Positions 1 through 7,974 of a stretch of 35,499 nucleotides of DNA are shown here, one piece after another. Made by a program: the position numbers and the translations under genes. Origin of the DNA: Alphaproteobacteria bacterium (GTDB lineage Bacteria > Pseudomonadota > Alphaproteobacteria > UBA9655); NCBI GenBank assembly GCA_013815465.1, contig JACDGE010000017.1:1-35499 (forward strand), given 5' to 3'. The notes below the pieces were generated by a model that was not told the origin of the DNA, did no database searches, and saw only the letters and a program-made list of their open reading frames with translations. The stretch's first letter is position 1, and each line of letters begins with the position of its first letter.

Positions 1-279
1 CACCCATACTACGGGCGCAGGGGTAACCCTTACGTCCCAGACTCTTTGAGTGGACATTCTTTTCCAAGACCTAAATTAACGCGAGATGATTCAGTGATAA
101 ACTGGACAATTTAAGCGAGTCGTAACAATGTGAGCTGGAATGTTTTGGAGACACATGATGTGAATGCTCTTCAAAACCTTACAAAACTTAGGCACCTGGA
201 CATGGGAGGGAATGCTATTGAGACAATCACGGGTGTTCTTCAAAACTTCCAGGCCCGAGGCGTAGACGTGAGGATATAA
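1..279 (+). pseudogene. leucine-rich-repeat protein remnant (3' end, internal stop)
   Basis: One frame is open from the window edge to a TAA at 112-114. The same frame then continues to a TAA at 277-279. The second part reads as a leucine-rich repeat: LQNLTKLRHLDMGGN followed by AIETITGVLQNFQARGVDVRI, with the LxxLxxLxLxxN spacing typical of LRR proteins. The upstream 37 codons show no motif I recognise. The simplest reading is the 3' end of an LRR gene broken by one premature stop, with its 5' part outside the window. A separate short reading frame is less likely because no start codon with a ribosome-binding site precedes the LRR part. LRR proteins of intracellular bacteria are often surface or effector proteins, but nothing here shows function. 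Confidence 0.5.
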
Positions 280-384
280 CCGTGGGTTACTACAGTTAAT
301 TAGTTTAAATTAGGTATTAAAAAATTGTGTTAATGTCTGATAAAATTTTTCAAAGTTATGAATTATGTTTCTGACCCACTTTTT

Positions 385-523
385 TATTAGACCTCTTTCG
401 AAACTCTCTATACTACCCCAAAGTTGTCATGCTGAAGTTGTTTCAGCATCTAAAAGAGATCCCGAGACAAGTTCGGGATGGCAATGGAGCGGTAGCGAGA
501 AGGAGTTATGAGAGAGGTCTAAT
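385..523. repeat. MITE-like inverted-repeat element
   Basis: About 139 bp bounded by imperfect 22-bp inverted arms. The left arm starts TATTAGACCTC at 385 and the right arm ends GAGGTCTAATA at 523. Inside are two smaller hairpins: GCTGAA/TTCAGC near 431-446 and ATCCCGA/TTCGGGAT near 459-478. The ends sit at TA dinucleotides, as in elements that duplicate TA. A single end of the same family recurs at 6635-6653. It lies downstream of lpxB and carries no gene; a short open frame through it is spurious. Confidence 0.6.
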
Positions 524-568
524 ATATTCCGCTCCTTCCTGGAAAGGGATAACAATTATGTCTAAGCC

Positions 569-1768
569 TTATAGTGTAGGGAGATTTTTTCTTAATTGTA
601 AAGGAGTATTCATCTCTTCTAACGTACTCTTCGCTGCTGCTTGAGCAGGTGCCTTAAGAAGTGCAATCGCCTCTTCCATGGCGTGTTCTTGACGGTTTCG
701 GGCGTTTGGATCTTCTAGCAGCGTTAGGAGGGCTGTCGTCAGTACCTCAGGATTGCAGTCGTCTTGGATAAATTCTGGAATCCAAGGTTCTTTAACTTTT
801 TCTTTGGCTTTACGATTCAGCACAAAACCGGGTTCGAATGTATGAAAGGCGAGCAAGATATTGACCATACACGCCCATGGAGTTTTTATAATCGCCCTCC
901 CAATCCATTCATTTATTTTTCCTACTTTATAAGCGATGACAAAGGGTAAACCCGCAGCTGCCAGCTGTAAGGCAACGGTGCCAGATGCGGCAAGGGCTAC
1001 GGACGCCTTTTGAAAAGCGGCGCGCCTTGCCTCATCTCCCACAACAATATGAACATCGACGGACCATCCTTTCGTTCCTTGTTCAACCAGATGTCTCATG
1101 GAAGGAAGGGTTGGGATAAGGACTTTTAAGGAGGGGATCTCTTGCTGTAAAAGGGCCACCGTTTGGCCAAAAATAGGCAAGAGAGTTTGGATTTCTGATT
1201 GTCGACTTCCGGGGAGCACACATAATAAATTTTGTTCACGATGCGATTCTCGCGCTGTTTCTCTTGCTACAGGGTGCCCCACAAAATTTGCTTTAAGTCC
1301 GTGTTTTTCAAAATAGGGTGGCTCAAAAGGATAAAGGCACAAGAGACGATCAACAATTGCAGCGATTTTACGAGCTCGCCCAGGACGCCAGGCCCATACG
1401 GTTGGCGCTCCATATTGGATAAGGCGAGGTCGTGCCGGTAATTTATGAAGACGTTTCATAATTCGAGCGCTAAATTCCTGCGCATCGATGGTTATCACCA
1501 CCTCCGGTTTCATCTGTTGTATGGTCTCAACCGTTTCGCGTAGGCGGCGTAAAAGATGGGGTAAGTTGCGTAGAATTCCCGTAATTCCCATAAGTGACAG
1601 CTCTTCCATGGGGAACAGACTGGTGAGTCCCTGAGCTGCCATCGCTTGGCCGCCAATGCCTGCAAATCGCACGTCTTTAAGCTCTTTTAAAGAATCCATG
1701 AGATCAGCACCGAGTTGATCACCGGATGCTTCACCTGCAATGATAAAGATTAAAGGAATGTGTGACAT
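569..1768 (-). CDS. lpxB: lipid-A-disaccharide synthase LpxB
   Basis: Glycosyltransferase family 19 enzyme that joins UDP-2,3-diacylglucosamine and lipid X to give the lipid A disaccharide, acting at the cytoplasmic face of the inner membrane. The 399-aa length is normal for the family. The N-terminus IFIIAGEASGDQLGA is the characteristic LpxB start, followed by VRFAGIGGQAMAAQG. A central VLPGSRQSEI motif marks the nucleotide-sugar binding half. It is the last gene of lpxD-fabZ-lpxA-lpxI-lpxB and its ATG overlaps the end of lpxI by 19 bp, which suggests coupled translation. The C-terminus extends a little beyond the conserved part with a polar tail. Confidence 0.97.
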   Translation of the reverse strand: MSHIPLIFIIAGEASGDQLGADLMDSLKELKDVRFAGIGGQAMAAQGLTSLFPMEELSLMGITGILRNLPHLLRRLRETVETIQQMKPEVVITIDAQEFSARIMKRLHKLPARPRLIQYGAPTVWAWRPGRARKIAAIVDRLLCLYPFEPPYFEKHGLKANFVGHPVARETARESHREQNLLCVLPGSRQSEIQTLLPIFGQTVALLQQEIPSLKVLIPTLPSMRHLVEQGTKGWSVDVHIVVGDEARRAAFQKASVALAASGTVALQLAAAGLPFVIAYKVGKINEWIGRAIIKTPWACMVNILLAFHTFEPGFVLNRKAKEKVKEPWIPEFIQDDCNPEVLTTALLTLLEDPNARNRQEHAMEEAIALLKAPAQAAAKSTLEEMNTPLQLRKNLPTL

Positions 1769-2601
1769 TGGGGGCTATCAAGTCCTACAATGAAAAGACC
1801 GTTCTCTTGAGCAAGTTTTAAGGTTTCTTCTCGATTGAGAAAGAGTGTCCGGCCTGCTTCAACGGCAATCCCCTGTAAGCCTGCCTGAAGTGCCTTGTGA
1901 ATGGTTGTCTGTCCAATGGTAGGCAGGTCTACGCGCTGTTCCTGTTGGTGCTTAGCCGTCTTAATAAGTATGCCGCCAGGTCCTGGACGGTGGAGAGGAC
2001 CGACGCGCTCGAGAAGGGCATCTGTTCCCTCGATAGCTTCAATCCCCAGGACCAATCCTTCTTGGATCACAACAGCTTGCCCCACGTCAACCGGGCTAAG
2101 AGCACAAAGAACCTCAAGGCCTCGGGCGATATCTCTCCATGCTTGATCATCTGGCTGGAGAGCTGTAAGGGGGCCAAGGGGTGCCAAAATATCCTCTAAA
2201 ATATCATCGGGGCCTACGACGGCATAACCCTTTTTTTCCATCATTTCAATGATAAGCTTCAGGAGATTATCGTCACCTAAAGCTTTTGAACCAATCTTCG
2301 CTAGCCACTTGACCCCTTCCCAATCTGGGCGAATTTCACTGAGGGTAGGTCGGGAAACGGCTCCCGCCATGACAATTTCTTTTACATGGTTTTCTTCCAT
2401 ATATCGTAAAGCTTTGCCAGCTTCACCAAAACTTAACCACAGATGAGGAAGATGGTTTACGAGGGCTTTCTCAGTTTGACCCCGAAAGGCAAGAATAACA
2501 AAGGGTCTCTTTTGCTTTTGAAAAATCTGTATGAGGGTATGAGGTAGGTCTCCCCTCCCTGCAAAAAGGGCGATAGGGCGGTGACTAGGCACTGCGGGCA
2601 A
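1750..2601 (-). CDS. lpxI: UDP-2,3-diacylglucosamine pyrophosphatase LpxI (DUF1009)
   Basis: Hydrolyses UDP-2,3-diacylglucosamine to lipid X and UMP. LpxI is the alphaproteobacterial replacement for LpxH, and no lpxH is seen here. Diagnostic stretches are IALFAGRGDLP at the N-terminus, the acidic KALGDDNLL motif, GTDALLERV, and the C-terminal GGILIKTAKHQQEQRVDLPT. The open frame reaches an ATG at 2682, but that would overlap lpxA by 98 bp and read lpxA-like sequence. A TTG at 2601 has GGAGGA 8 bases upstream and gives about 283 aa, so I place the start there. An ATG at 2622 and a GTG at 2592 are alternatives. It overlaps lpxB by 19 bp. Confidence 0.93.
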   Translation of the reverse strand: MPAVPSHRPIALFAGRGDLPHTLIQIFQKQKRPFVILAFRGQTEKALVNHLPHLWLSFGEAGKALRYMEENHVKEIVMAGAVSRPTLSEIRPDWEGVKWLAKIGSKALGDDNLLKLIIEMMEKKGYAVVGPDDILEDILAPLGPLTALQPDDQAWRDIARGLEVLCALSPVDVGQAVVIQEGLVLGIEAIEGTDALLERVGPLHRPGPGGILIKTAKHQQEQRVDLPTIGQTTIHKALQAGLQGIAVEAGRTLFLNREETLKLAQENGLFIVGLDSPQCHTFL

Positions 2602-3433
2602 GAGGGGCTTCCTCCGACTCATCCATTTCAAATTCCCAGGCCTCTGCAGGCAGGCATAAGGGTCTTTTGGGATCTTCTTCAATAAAATTCAAAAGATCAA
2701 TAACCGCTTTACCTTGTCCATAGAAAGCCTTAACTTTGTTGAGACGTTCTTCTAAAGTTCCTTGTTGATCCTTTGCTAAGAGCTTATAGGCATTGCGGAG
2801 CCCATGAATATCTTCTCGCTTGAATCCATGCCGTTTCATGCCAATAAGGTTAAGACCACCTAATTTGGCTCTCATCGCAATGACGGTACCAAATGGCATC
2901 ACATCTTCACTCACACCCGCTGTTCCAGAAATCATAGCATACGCTCCAATGCGAACGAATTGGTGGATAGCAGCGAGCCCTCCAATAATGGCATAATCTC
3001 CAACTATCACATGACCGCCTAGGGTTGCATTATTGGCCATGTGTACAAAATTCCCGATATGGCAATCGTGGCCGACATGGGCGCCAATCATGATGTAGCA
3101 ATTGTTTCCCACAGTTGTTTTTATGCCCCCTTTGACTCCACCCCGATGAACCGTCGCATGCTCCCGAATGACACAATTTTCACCAATCTCTAGGATTGTG
3201 GGTTCTCCTTGATAATGGATGCTTTGAGGTGCGAGACCCAGGACAGCAAAGGGGAAAACCTCTGTATGTGCACCAATGGTCGTATGCCCTTCGATGACCA
3301 CATGAGAATGAATCTTAACATTATTCTTTAGTATAACATTAGGGCCGATAACAGCATAAGCGCCAATACAAACATTTTGTGCGAGCTGGGCACCTTCTTC
3401 AATGAGAGCGGTGGGGTGAATTTGGTTAGACAT
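2585..3433 (-). CDS. lpxA: UDP-N-acetylglucosamine acyltransferase LpxA
   Basis: First step of lipid A synthesis: transfer of 3-hydroxyacyl from acyl-ACP to UDP-GlcNAc. The N-terminal two thirds are hexapeptide repeats forming a left-handed beta-helix (pattern [IV]GxxxxI, about residues 3-190). IGAHVGHDCHIGN contains the expected catalytic His at about residue 122 by comparison with E. coli LpxA. The C-terminal helical domain follows, with an acidic tail ending in DESEEAPLARSA; the total of 282 aa is slightly longer than usual. It lies 26 bp after fabZ and its stop lies inside the start region of lpxI, so the operon is tightly packed. Confidence 0.97.
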   Translation of the reverse strand: MSNQIHPTALIEEGAQLAQNVCIGAYAVIGPNVILKNNVKIHSHVVIEGHTTIGAHTEVFPFAVLGLAPQSIHYQGEPTILEIGENCVIREHATVHRGGVKGGIKTTVGNNCYIMIGAHVGHDCHIGNFVHMANNATLGGHVIVGDYAIIGGLAAIHQFVRIGAYAMISGTAGVSEDVMPFGTVIAMRAKLGGLNLIGMKRHGFKREDIHGLRNAYKLLAKDQQGTLEERLNKVKAFYGQGKAVIDLLNFIEEDPKRPLCLPAEAWEFEMDESEEAPLARSA

Positions 3434-3459
3434 GTTATAATTGCTTCCTTAAAAATGGG

Positions 3460-3939
3460 TTATTTATCGGCTATCATTGCTGTTTTAATCGCTTCTGCGA
3501 CCAATTCGCCATTGACTTTTGCAAGCCCTTTAAAACGCCAGACAGGACCCCTTTTATGGGTCTTTACCACTTCTAAGTGGAGGGTGTCACCTGGAAAGAC
3601 CATCTTACGAAAACGACATTCATCGATACCCATAAAATAAACGAGCTTTTCCTGATCATAGAGATCTAAAGAATGCATGGCAAGGGTTGCGGCTGTTTGC
3701 GCAAGCGCTTCAATAATCATAACGCCAGGCATCACTGGCTTTTTGGGAAAATGTCCCTGAAAATACCAGTCTGTTTTAGCAACAGTTTTAATTCCCACGG
3801 CACGATCCCCGGAAACAACATGCACAAGTCTCTCGACCATAAGCATGGGTGCGCGATGGGGAATAAGGCGCATAATTTGATCTACATCTAGTTCAGTTTC
3901 AATTTCTGTGGAAATATTTTGTGTTTTAGTTGATGACAT
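3460..3939 (-). CDS. fabZ: 3-hydroxyacyl-[acyl-carrier-protein] dehydratase FabZ
   Basis: Hot-dog-fold dehydratase of type II fatty acid synthesis, 159 aa. The conserved LIPHRAPMLMVERL segment is at 25-38. The catalytic pair is visible as His63 in GHFPKKPVMPG and Glu77 in VMIIEALAQ. About 15 extra polar residues precede the conserved region. It sits 6 bp after lpxD and 26 bp before lpxA, the arrangement common in proteobacterial lipid A operons. There it balances the 3-hydroxyacyl-ACP supply between membrane fatty acids and lipid A. Confidence 0.97.
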   Translation of the reverse strand: MSSTKTQNISTEIETELDVDQIMRLIPHRAPMLMVERLVHVVSGDRAVGIKTVAKTDWYFQGHFPKKPVMPGVMIIEALAQTAATLAMHSLDLYDQEKLVYFMGIDECRFRKMVFPGDTLHLEVVKTHKRGPVWRFKGLAKVNGELVAEAIKTAMIADK

Positions 3940-3945
3940 AAGATT

Positions 3946-4989
3946 TTACCTAGAATTAATTTTTTTCTGATTTTCTTTAACAAGCCTTTTTAACATGGCT
4001 ATTTGGCGATAATGGGCTTTGATGGGCATGGCAGGACTTCCCGCCAGCGCTTCTCCCTCATGCACATCACGCATGATTCCAGATTGGGCTCCAAGTCGTG
4101 CCCCTGTGCCAATTTTTAAGTTGTCAGTAAATCCTGCTTGCCCACCGGCAGCTACATAATCACCAAATTTTGTACTGCCCGCAATCCCGACTTGGGCGAC
4201 CATTACGCATCCTTTGCCAAAGTGGACATTGTGGGCAATTTGAACCAAGTTGTCAATGCGCGTTCCGAGCCCTATAATCGTGTCCTCTCCACTGCCCCGA
4301 TCCACCGTCGTGTTGGCGCCAATTTCTACAAAATCATTGATGATGACGCGGCCTAATTGGGGCACCGGAACATGCCCTCCCATATCGCCCGGATCCATGA
4401 AAAATCCAAACCCGCTTTGGCCAATTCGAGCTCCTGGCTTGATATGCACATGGTGGCCCACCACAGCATGAGAGAGGGATACATGGCTGCCGATAATAGA
4501 GTGAGCCCCAATCCCCACGCCTTCTCCAATTGCAGTAAGAGGACCTATCTTGACGCCATCGCCTAATTCTGCATGTGCCCCAATAACAGCCATAGGGCCA
4601 ATTTCGACATTTTGTCCTAGTTTTGCAGTTGGGTGAATGACAGCTGTAGGGTCAATACGTTCCTCTGCTTTTTGTTCTGGATAAAAAGCAGCCGAAATGA
4701 GAGCGAATGAGCGATGGGGATATTTTGCAATTAAAATAGCCAAATGAGGGGGGGCTTTTTCCGCCATTTCCACGGGAAGAATGCAAGCGGAGGCCTTGCT
4801 GTTTTCTAAGGCGTGTACATACTTTCCGCTGCGACAGAGCGCAATATGGGAAGATTCAGCCTTGTTCAAGGAAGCGACATCCGTCATTAAAAGCGCCGGA
4901 TCCCCGCGGCCAATGTCACACTGACCAACCTTCGCAAGGTCGGCTAATGTGAAAGGCCCATTTTTTTTATAAAAACGCGGATCTGCCAT
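3946..4989 (-). CDS. lpxD: UDP-3-O-(3-hydroxyacyl)glucosamine N-acyltransferase LpxD
   Basis: Third step of lipid A synthesis: N-acylation of UDP-3-O-acylglucosamine. The 347-aa protein has the usual N-terminal UDP-GlcN-binding domain (FTLADLAK, about 1-105), then a long hexapeptide-repeat beta-helix from [13 protein letters not shown]. The catalytic His is expected at residue 253 in [16 protein letters not shown]-terminal basic helix ends the protein. It is the first gene of the minus-strand operon. In many alphaproteobacteria bamA lies just upstream; here a 198-bp AT-rich divergent intergenic region does, so the operon has been separated from bamA. Confidence 0.97.
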   Translation of the reverse strand: MADPRFYKKNGPFTLADLAKVGQCDIGRGDPALLMTDVASLNKAESSHIALCRSGKYVHALENSKASACILPVEMAEKAPPHLAILIAKYPHRSFALISAAFYPEQKAEERIDPTAVIHPTAKLGQNVEIGPMAVIGAHAELGDGVKIGPLTAIGEGVGIGAHSIIGSHVSLSHAVVGHHVHIKPGARIGQSGFGFFMDPGDMGGHVPVPQLGRVIINDFVEIGANTTVDRGSGEDTIIGLGTRIDNLVQIAHNVHFGKGCVMVAQVGIAGSTKFGDYVAAGGQAGFTDNLKIGTGARLGAQSGIMRDVHEGEALAGSPAMPIKAHYRQIAMLKRLVKENQKKINSR

Positions 4990-5094
4990 AATTAGTATTC
5001 AGTCATCAATGTTAAATGATGTAAACACCTATATCAAAATCTTTTCATAAAGACAAAGCTTTTTTCTTAATCGTTATCATATAAAGTTTTTCAC

Positions 5095-5123
5095 TTGTCA
5101 CAAATTAAAAATTTTTATACATG
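5095..5123 (+). promoter_or_regulatory. possible sigma70-type promoter for the 5188 gene
   Basis: TTGTCA (5095-5100), a 17-bp spacer, then TACATG (5118-5123), in the AT-rich region between divergent lpxD and the 5188 gene. The -35 is good and the -10 is weak. The opposite strand of the same region must hold the lpxD promoter; TTGTGA and TATGAT spaced by 16 bp are candidates there. Pattern match only. Confidence 0.3.
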
Positions 5124-5187
5124 TCATAGAACAATTTTAAATTATCTCATATTGTGTCTTTTGAATAAACATTGGAGGCATTAAAAA

Positions 5188-5568
5188 ATGCTTATTGAAA
5201 TTAAAGGAAAACTCTCATCTGCTGATCTTTACAAGCTTGTTGAAATCTTATCCTCTTACTTTCAAAAAAAAGGAGTTGAAGAATTTGTAGATATCGATAT
5301 TGGTTTGAAACCGTTTAGTAAAAGCATACAGTTGCCCGCATCTATTTCTGATGACGAAGGGCGAGAGGTAAGATCAATCAAAATAACGAAATCAAAATTA
5401 GGGGAGCTAGAGCTCAGGGAGAATTCGGTGGATAATACCTGGATGACAACCCCTCTCGGTACTTTTTCGCCCGGTGAGCTTGTGATGCGCGTCTGGCCAT
5501 TATATCTTACAGGCTTTGGGCTCTTGATGTTCTATCTAATTTGGCATTGGTTTTTTAAAGAAATTTAA
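5188..5568 (+). CDS. small C-terminally membrane-anchored protein of unknown function
   Basis: A 126-aa protein with a clear ribosome-binding site (TTGGAGG, 9-10 bases before ATG 5188). I do not recognise the family. Residues 1-100 are soluble, with mixed alpha/beta character and many charges. Residues about 105-122 (LYLTGFGLLMFYLIWHW) form one hydrophobic, aromatic-rich segment ending in FFKEI, so it is probably a tail-anchored inner-membrane protein with the N-terminal domain in the cytoplasm. There is no signal peptide and no Cys. It stands alone between the divergent lpx operon and pgsA, 123 bp upstream of pgsA. Expression looks real; function is unknown. Confidence 0.8.
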   Translation: MLIEIKGKLSSADLYKLVEILSSYFQKKGVEEFVDIDIGLKPFSKSIQLPASISDDEGREVRSIKITKSKLGELELRENSVDNTWMTTPLGTFSPGELVMRVWPLYLTGFGLLMFYLIWHWFFKEI

Positions 5569-5691
5569 AACGATGCTTTTTGCCCTGTTTTTTTAGAAAA
5601 ATTGCCCCTTCTAGGTTGGGAAGACAACCCTTGCAATCCTTTGTGTATAATAGTATTAGACACTTAAGAATAATAATGATAATTATAATAA

Positions 5692-6249
5692 ATGGACCTA
5701 ACTCAAACCACCGTGCCTAATCTTTTAACCATCATACGGATTGCCCTGATTCCGGTCGTGGTTATTTTGTTTTATTTTGATCGACCTTTAAGTAACTGGA
5801 TTGTCGCCTCCATTTTTATTGTGGCTTGCATCACCGATTACCTGGATGGTTATTTTGCACGAGCCCTCAAACAAACATCAAGGTTTGGAATGTTCCTGGA
5901 TCCTGTTGCGGATAAGCTTCTTGTGGCGGCCACCCTTCTCATGCTAGTTGGTTTTGGACGTATTCAAGGGCTTAGCCTTATCCCTGCGGTTGTTATTCTT
6001 TGTCGAGAAATTCTTGTGTCCGGGTTGCGCGAGTTTCTGGCGGAAGCGCATGTTTCTGTTCCGGTCACTCGTCTCGCTAAATGGAAGACAGGCATTCAAA
6101 TGATAGCCCTAACCCTCTTAATTATTGAAGATATCCCGGGCTGTTTTCTCCCCATTTCTGCCCTTGGAACCCTAGGGCTTTGGGTGGCCGCTCTTCTGAC
6201 CCTTATTACGGGCTTTGACTATCTGCGTGCAGGCATTAAACATATGTAA
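5692..6249 (+). CDS. pgsA: CDP-diacylglycerol--glycerol-3-phosphate 3-phosphatidyltransferase PgsA
   Basis: Makes phosphatidylglycerophosphate, the committed step to phosphatidylglycerol and cardiolipin, in the inner membrane. The complete CDP-alcohol phosphatidyltransferase signature is present: D49-x2-D52-G-x2-A56-R57-x8-G66-x3-D70-x3-D74. The N-terminal VPNLLTIIRIALIPV segment is typical of PgsA. The 185-aa length and about five hydrophobic segments fit. The ATG at 5692 has no obvious Shine-Dalgarno (the upstream sequence is AT-only), but the conserved N-terminus leaves little room for another start. Confidence 0.95.
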   Translation: MDLTQTTVPNLLTIIRIALIPVVVILFYFDRPLSNWIVASIFIVACITDYLDGYFARALKQTSRFGMFLDPVADKLLVAATLLMLVGFGRIQGLSLIPAVVILCREILVSGLREFLAEAHVSVPVTRLAKWKTGIQMIALTLLIIEDIPGCFLPISALGTLGLWVAALLTLITGFDYLRAGIKHM

Positions 6250-6398
6250 GGCTCTTCGCCTTGCGGGTTTTGGCGGTCTTACACCCCCGCTATTGAAGGG
6301 GACAAGTCTTGAAATCCTTTGAGTATATGAAAAAATTTTAAATTTTCTCTGGAATTTTTCTTAAGTCTAGGGTATGGGTATATATCCTTTAAGAAAAA

Positions 6399-6473
6399 GG
6401 GCGATTAGCTCAGCGGGAGAGCGTCTCGTTTACACCGAGAGGGTCGGGGGTTCGAATCCCTCATCGCCCACCA
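6399..6473 (+). tRNA. tRNA-Val (anticodon TAC)
   Basis: Full cloverleaf: acceptor GGGCGAT (6399-6405) pairs with ATCGCCC (6463-6469). The anticodon stem CTCG/CGAG closes the loop TTTACAC, with anticodon TAC. The T arm is GGGGG-TTCGAAT-CCCTC. Discriminator A and an encoded CCA end at 6473. Confidence 0.97.
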
Positions 6474-6653
6474 GGATCTGCAATGGGATAGGGTGGTTGC
6501 TGACCAAAAAAATCAAAAAGTATGCCGGGGGGGCAAAACTGAAGAAGTCAGTTTTTGATGGGCCTCTTAACCCCCGTTTGGCTAAGGTCGGAGGGCAAGG
6601 GATCCAGCTCTTTCGAACTTCTTAGAATAAAAAAATTAGACCTCTTACGAAAC
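6474..6653. other. non-coding stretch after tRNA-Val with a half copy of the 385-523 repeat
   Basis: No supported gene. A frame open through the tRNA continues to 6625 (ending PLNPRLAKVGGQGIQLFRTS) but has no own start with a ribosome-binding site. ATTAGACCTCTTACGAAAC at 6635-6653 matches the left arm of the element at 385-523, with no partner arm nearby, so it is a solo end or a decayed copy. Confidence 0.45.
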
Positions 6654-6712
6654 AGCTAATCTTTGAAGGGAATGATCCCCAGAGCGGGGGAAGCATAAGT
6701 TAAAAATGAAAG

Positions 6713-7804
6713 CTACTTATACGCTGATTCATGCACACTGACTTTTAAAGTCGCCAGCTCTCTATTGATTAAGAGAGAAGCCGTTGTTCCAAGTGGCATC
6801 ACATCATTGTACTCACCATGGCCAAAACGTGGGGAATAAACGACTGGAATGTTAATGCCCTCTGGTAAAAGCTCCTCTTGAACAAAACGTTTCAGAACGT
6901 CCTTTGTTGCTTGTTGCGAATTCTCAAAGCCTGTTATTGGGTTGTTCCCTGCAATAAGACCTTTTGCTTCATTAAAAACCCCCGCAGAGAGCAGGCCCTC
7001 AAGGCGACGAGAAAGTCTCTTTCCATCTTCAGTCGTATCTTCAAAGAAAATAAAGCGACCTTTTCCATCAAGCGCAATTGGTGTTCCTTTATGATTTTCA
7101 ATGAGGGTAAGGTTTCCCCCCATCACACTTCCTGAAATAGGGGTTTCGGAGGGTGAAGATCCAGGATGAATAACCTCAAAAGAGTGGGTTAATTCGGTCA
7201 CGTCTCCCGTAAGAATTGAAAAAAGAGAGCTAAGCTTGGCGCTTTTATTCACTCCCGATTGGGTCACGGAATAAAGCTCTTCACCCAATCCGATACAAGG
7301 CCCATGAAGGGTAGGCCATTTATTAGCTGCTGCGTACAAATGGAGAGCCGTTATATCGCTAAAGCCAATGATAGGCTTAATCGTTTGAGGTAAAGTAAAG
7401 TGAGTACGTTTCAGACGTGTGACAACTTCTATGCCTCCAAAACCCCCACGCAAAGCCCATAGAGCTTTCCCCTCTCCTGTTAAGGCATTCATGAAATATT
7501 TAGCGCGTTCATCATGAGAATTTGCATAATACTCATAAGGAGAATTTTTTATATTAATCGCATCTTCGGATAAATAGGCTTGAAACCCTTGTTGACATAT
7601 AAGGTCCTTAGCTGCGGGTAATTGTTGGGAATTTAGAGGAGCTCCGGAAGGAACGATAATGTCAATTCTATCACCTTTTCCTAAAAATTCCCATGTGGGT
7701 GCTCTTCCGATGCTGCGAGGTGCTTCGAGCGTGTCCATTGCAACGACAGGGTCTACAATAAAAGCCAGTGTACTTACGAGGAGGGTAAAGATTAATTTTT
7801 TCAT
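6713..7804 (-). CDS. exported S66-family peptidase (LD-carboxypeptidase / MccF-like)
   Basis: A 363-aa serine peptidase of family S66. LdcA enzymes of this family cleave the terminal D-Ala from murein tetrapeptides; MccF members cleave microcin C-type nucleotides. The triad is visible: Ser149 in IIGFSDITALH, Glu255 in FIFFEDTTEDG, and His329 in FGHGEYNDVMPLG. RGGFGG at 119-124 matches the oxyanion region. An N-terminal signal peptide (MKKLIFTLLVSTLAFIVDPVVA, then MDT) predicts export. That is unusual, because E. coli LdcA is cytoplasmic. With AmpG and AnmK 5-6 kb away, a role in peptidoglycan turnover is reasonable but inferred. The downstream side carries the half repeat at 6635. Confidence 0.9.
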   Translation of the reverse strand: MKKLIFTLLVSTLAFIVDPVVAMDTLEAPRSIGRAPTWEFLGKGDRIDIIVPSGAPLNSQQLPAAKDLICQQGFQAYLSEDAINIKNSPYEYYANSHDERAKYFMNALTGEGKALWALRGGFGGIEVVTRLKRTHFTLPQTIKPIIGFSDITALHLYAAANKWPTLHGPCIGLGEELYSVTQSGVNKSAKLSSLFSILTGDVTELTHSFEVIHPGSSPSETPISGSVMGGNLTLIENHKGTPIALDGKGRFIFFEDTTEDGKRLSRRLEGLLSAGVFNEAKGLIAGNNPITGFENSQQATKDVLKRFVQEELLPEGINIPVVYSPRFGHGEYNDVMPLGTTASLLINRELATLKVSVHESAYK

Positions 7805-7905
7805 TTAAAGCTCCTTAAAGTTTTAAAACGTTTAATTATAGGTGAGTATTAGCATATTTTTATCATAAACACAACTCTTTAAAAAGACTTTAGAGGAACT
7901 ATTAC

Positions 7906-7934
7906 TTGACAAACTTCTGAAAAAAGGATACGAA
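7906..7934 (+). promoter_or_regulatory. candidate sigma70 promoter upstream of the DUF3857 gene
   Basis: Perfect -35 TTGACA (7906-7911), a 17-bp spacer and TACGAA (7929-7934). It lies 41 bp upstream of ATG 7975, between divergent genes. Confidence 0.5.
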
Positions 7935-7974
7935 TATTTTCACTAAAGTAATTTAATTTATTTAGAGGTGTTAT

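Noticed and set aside
429-644. 71-aa plus-strand frame
   Set aside because: It lies across the inverted-repeat element and the antisense 3' end of lpxB; no coding signal.
6374-6625. 83-aa plus-strand frame
   Set aside because: It is read straight through tRNA-Val; the ISSAGERLVYTERVGGSNPSS sequence is a well-known artefact of translating a tRNA.
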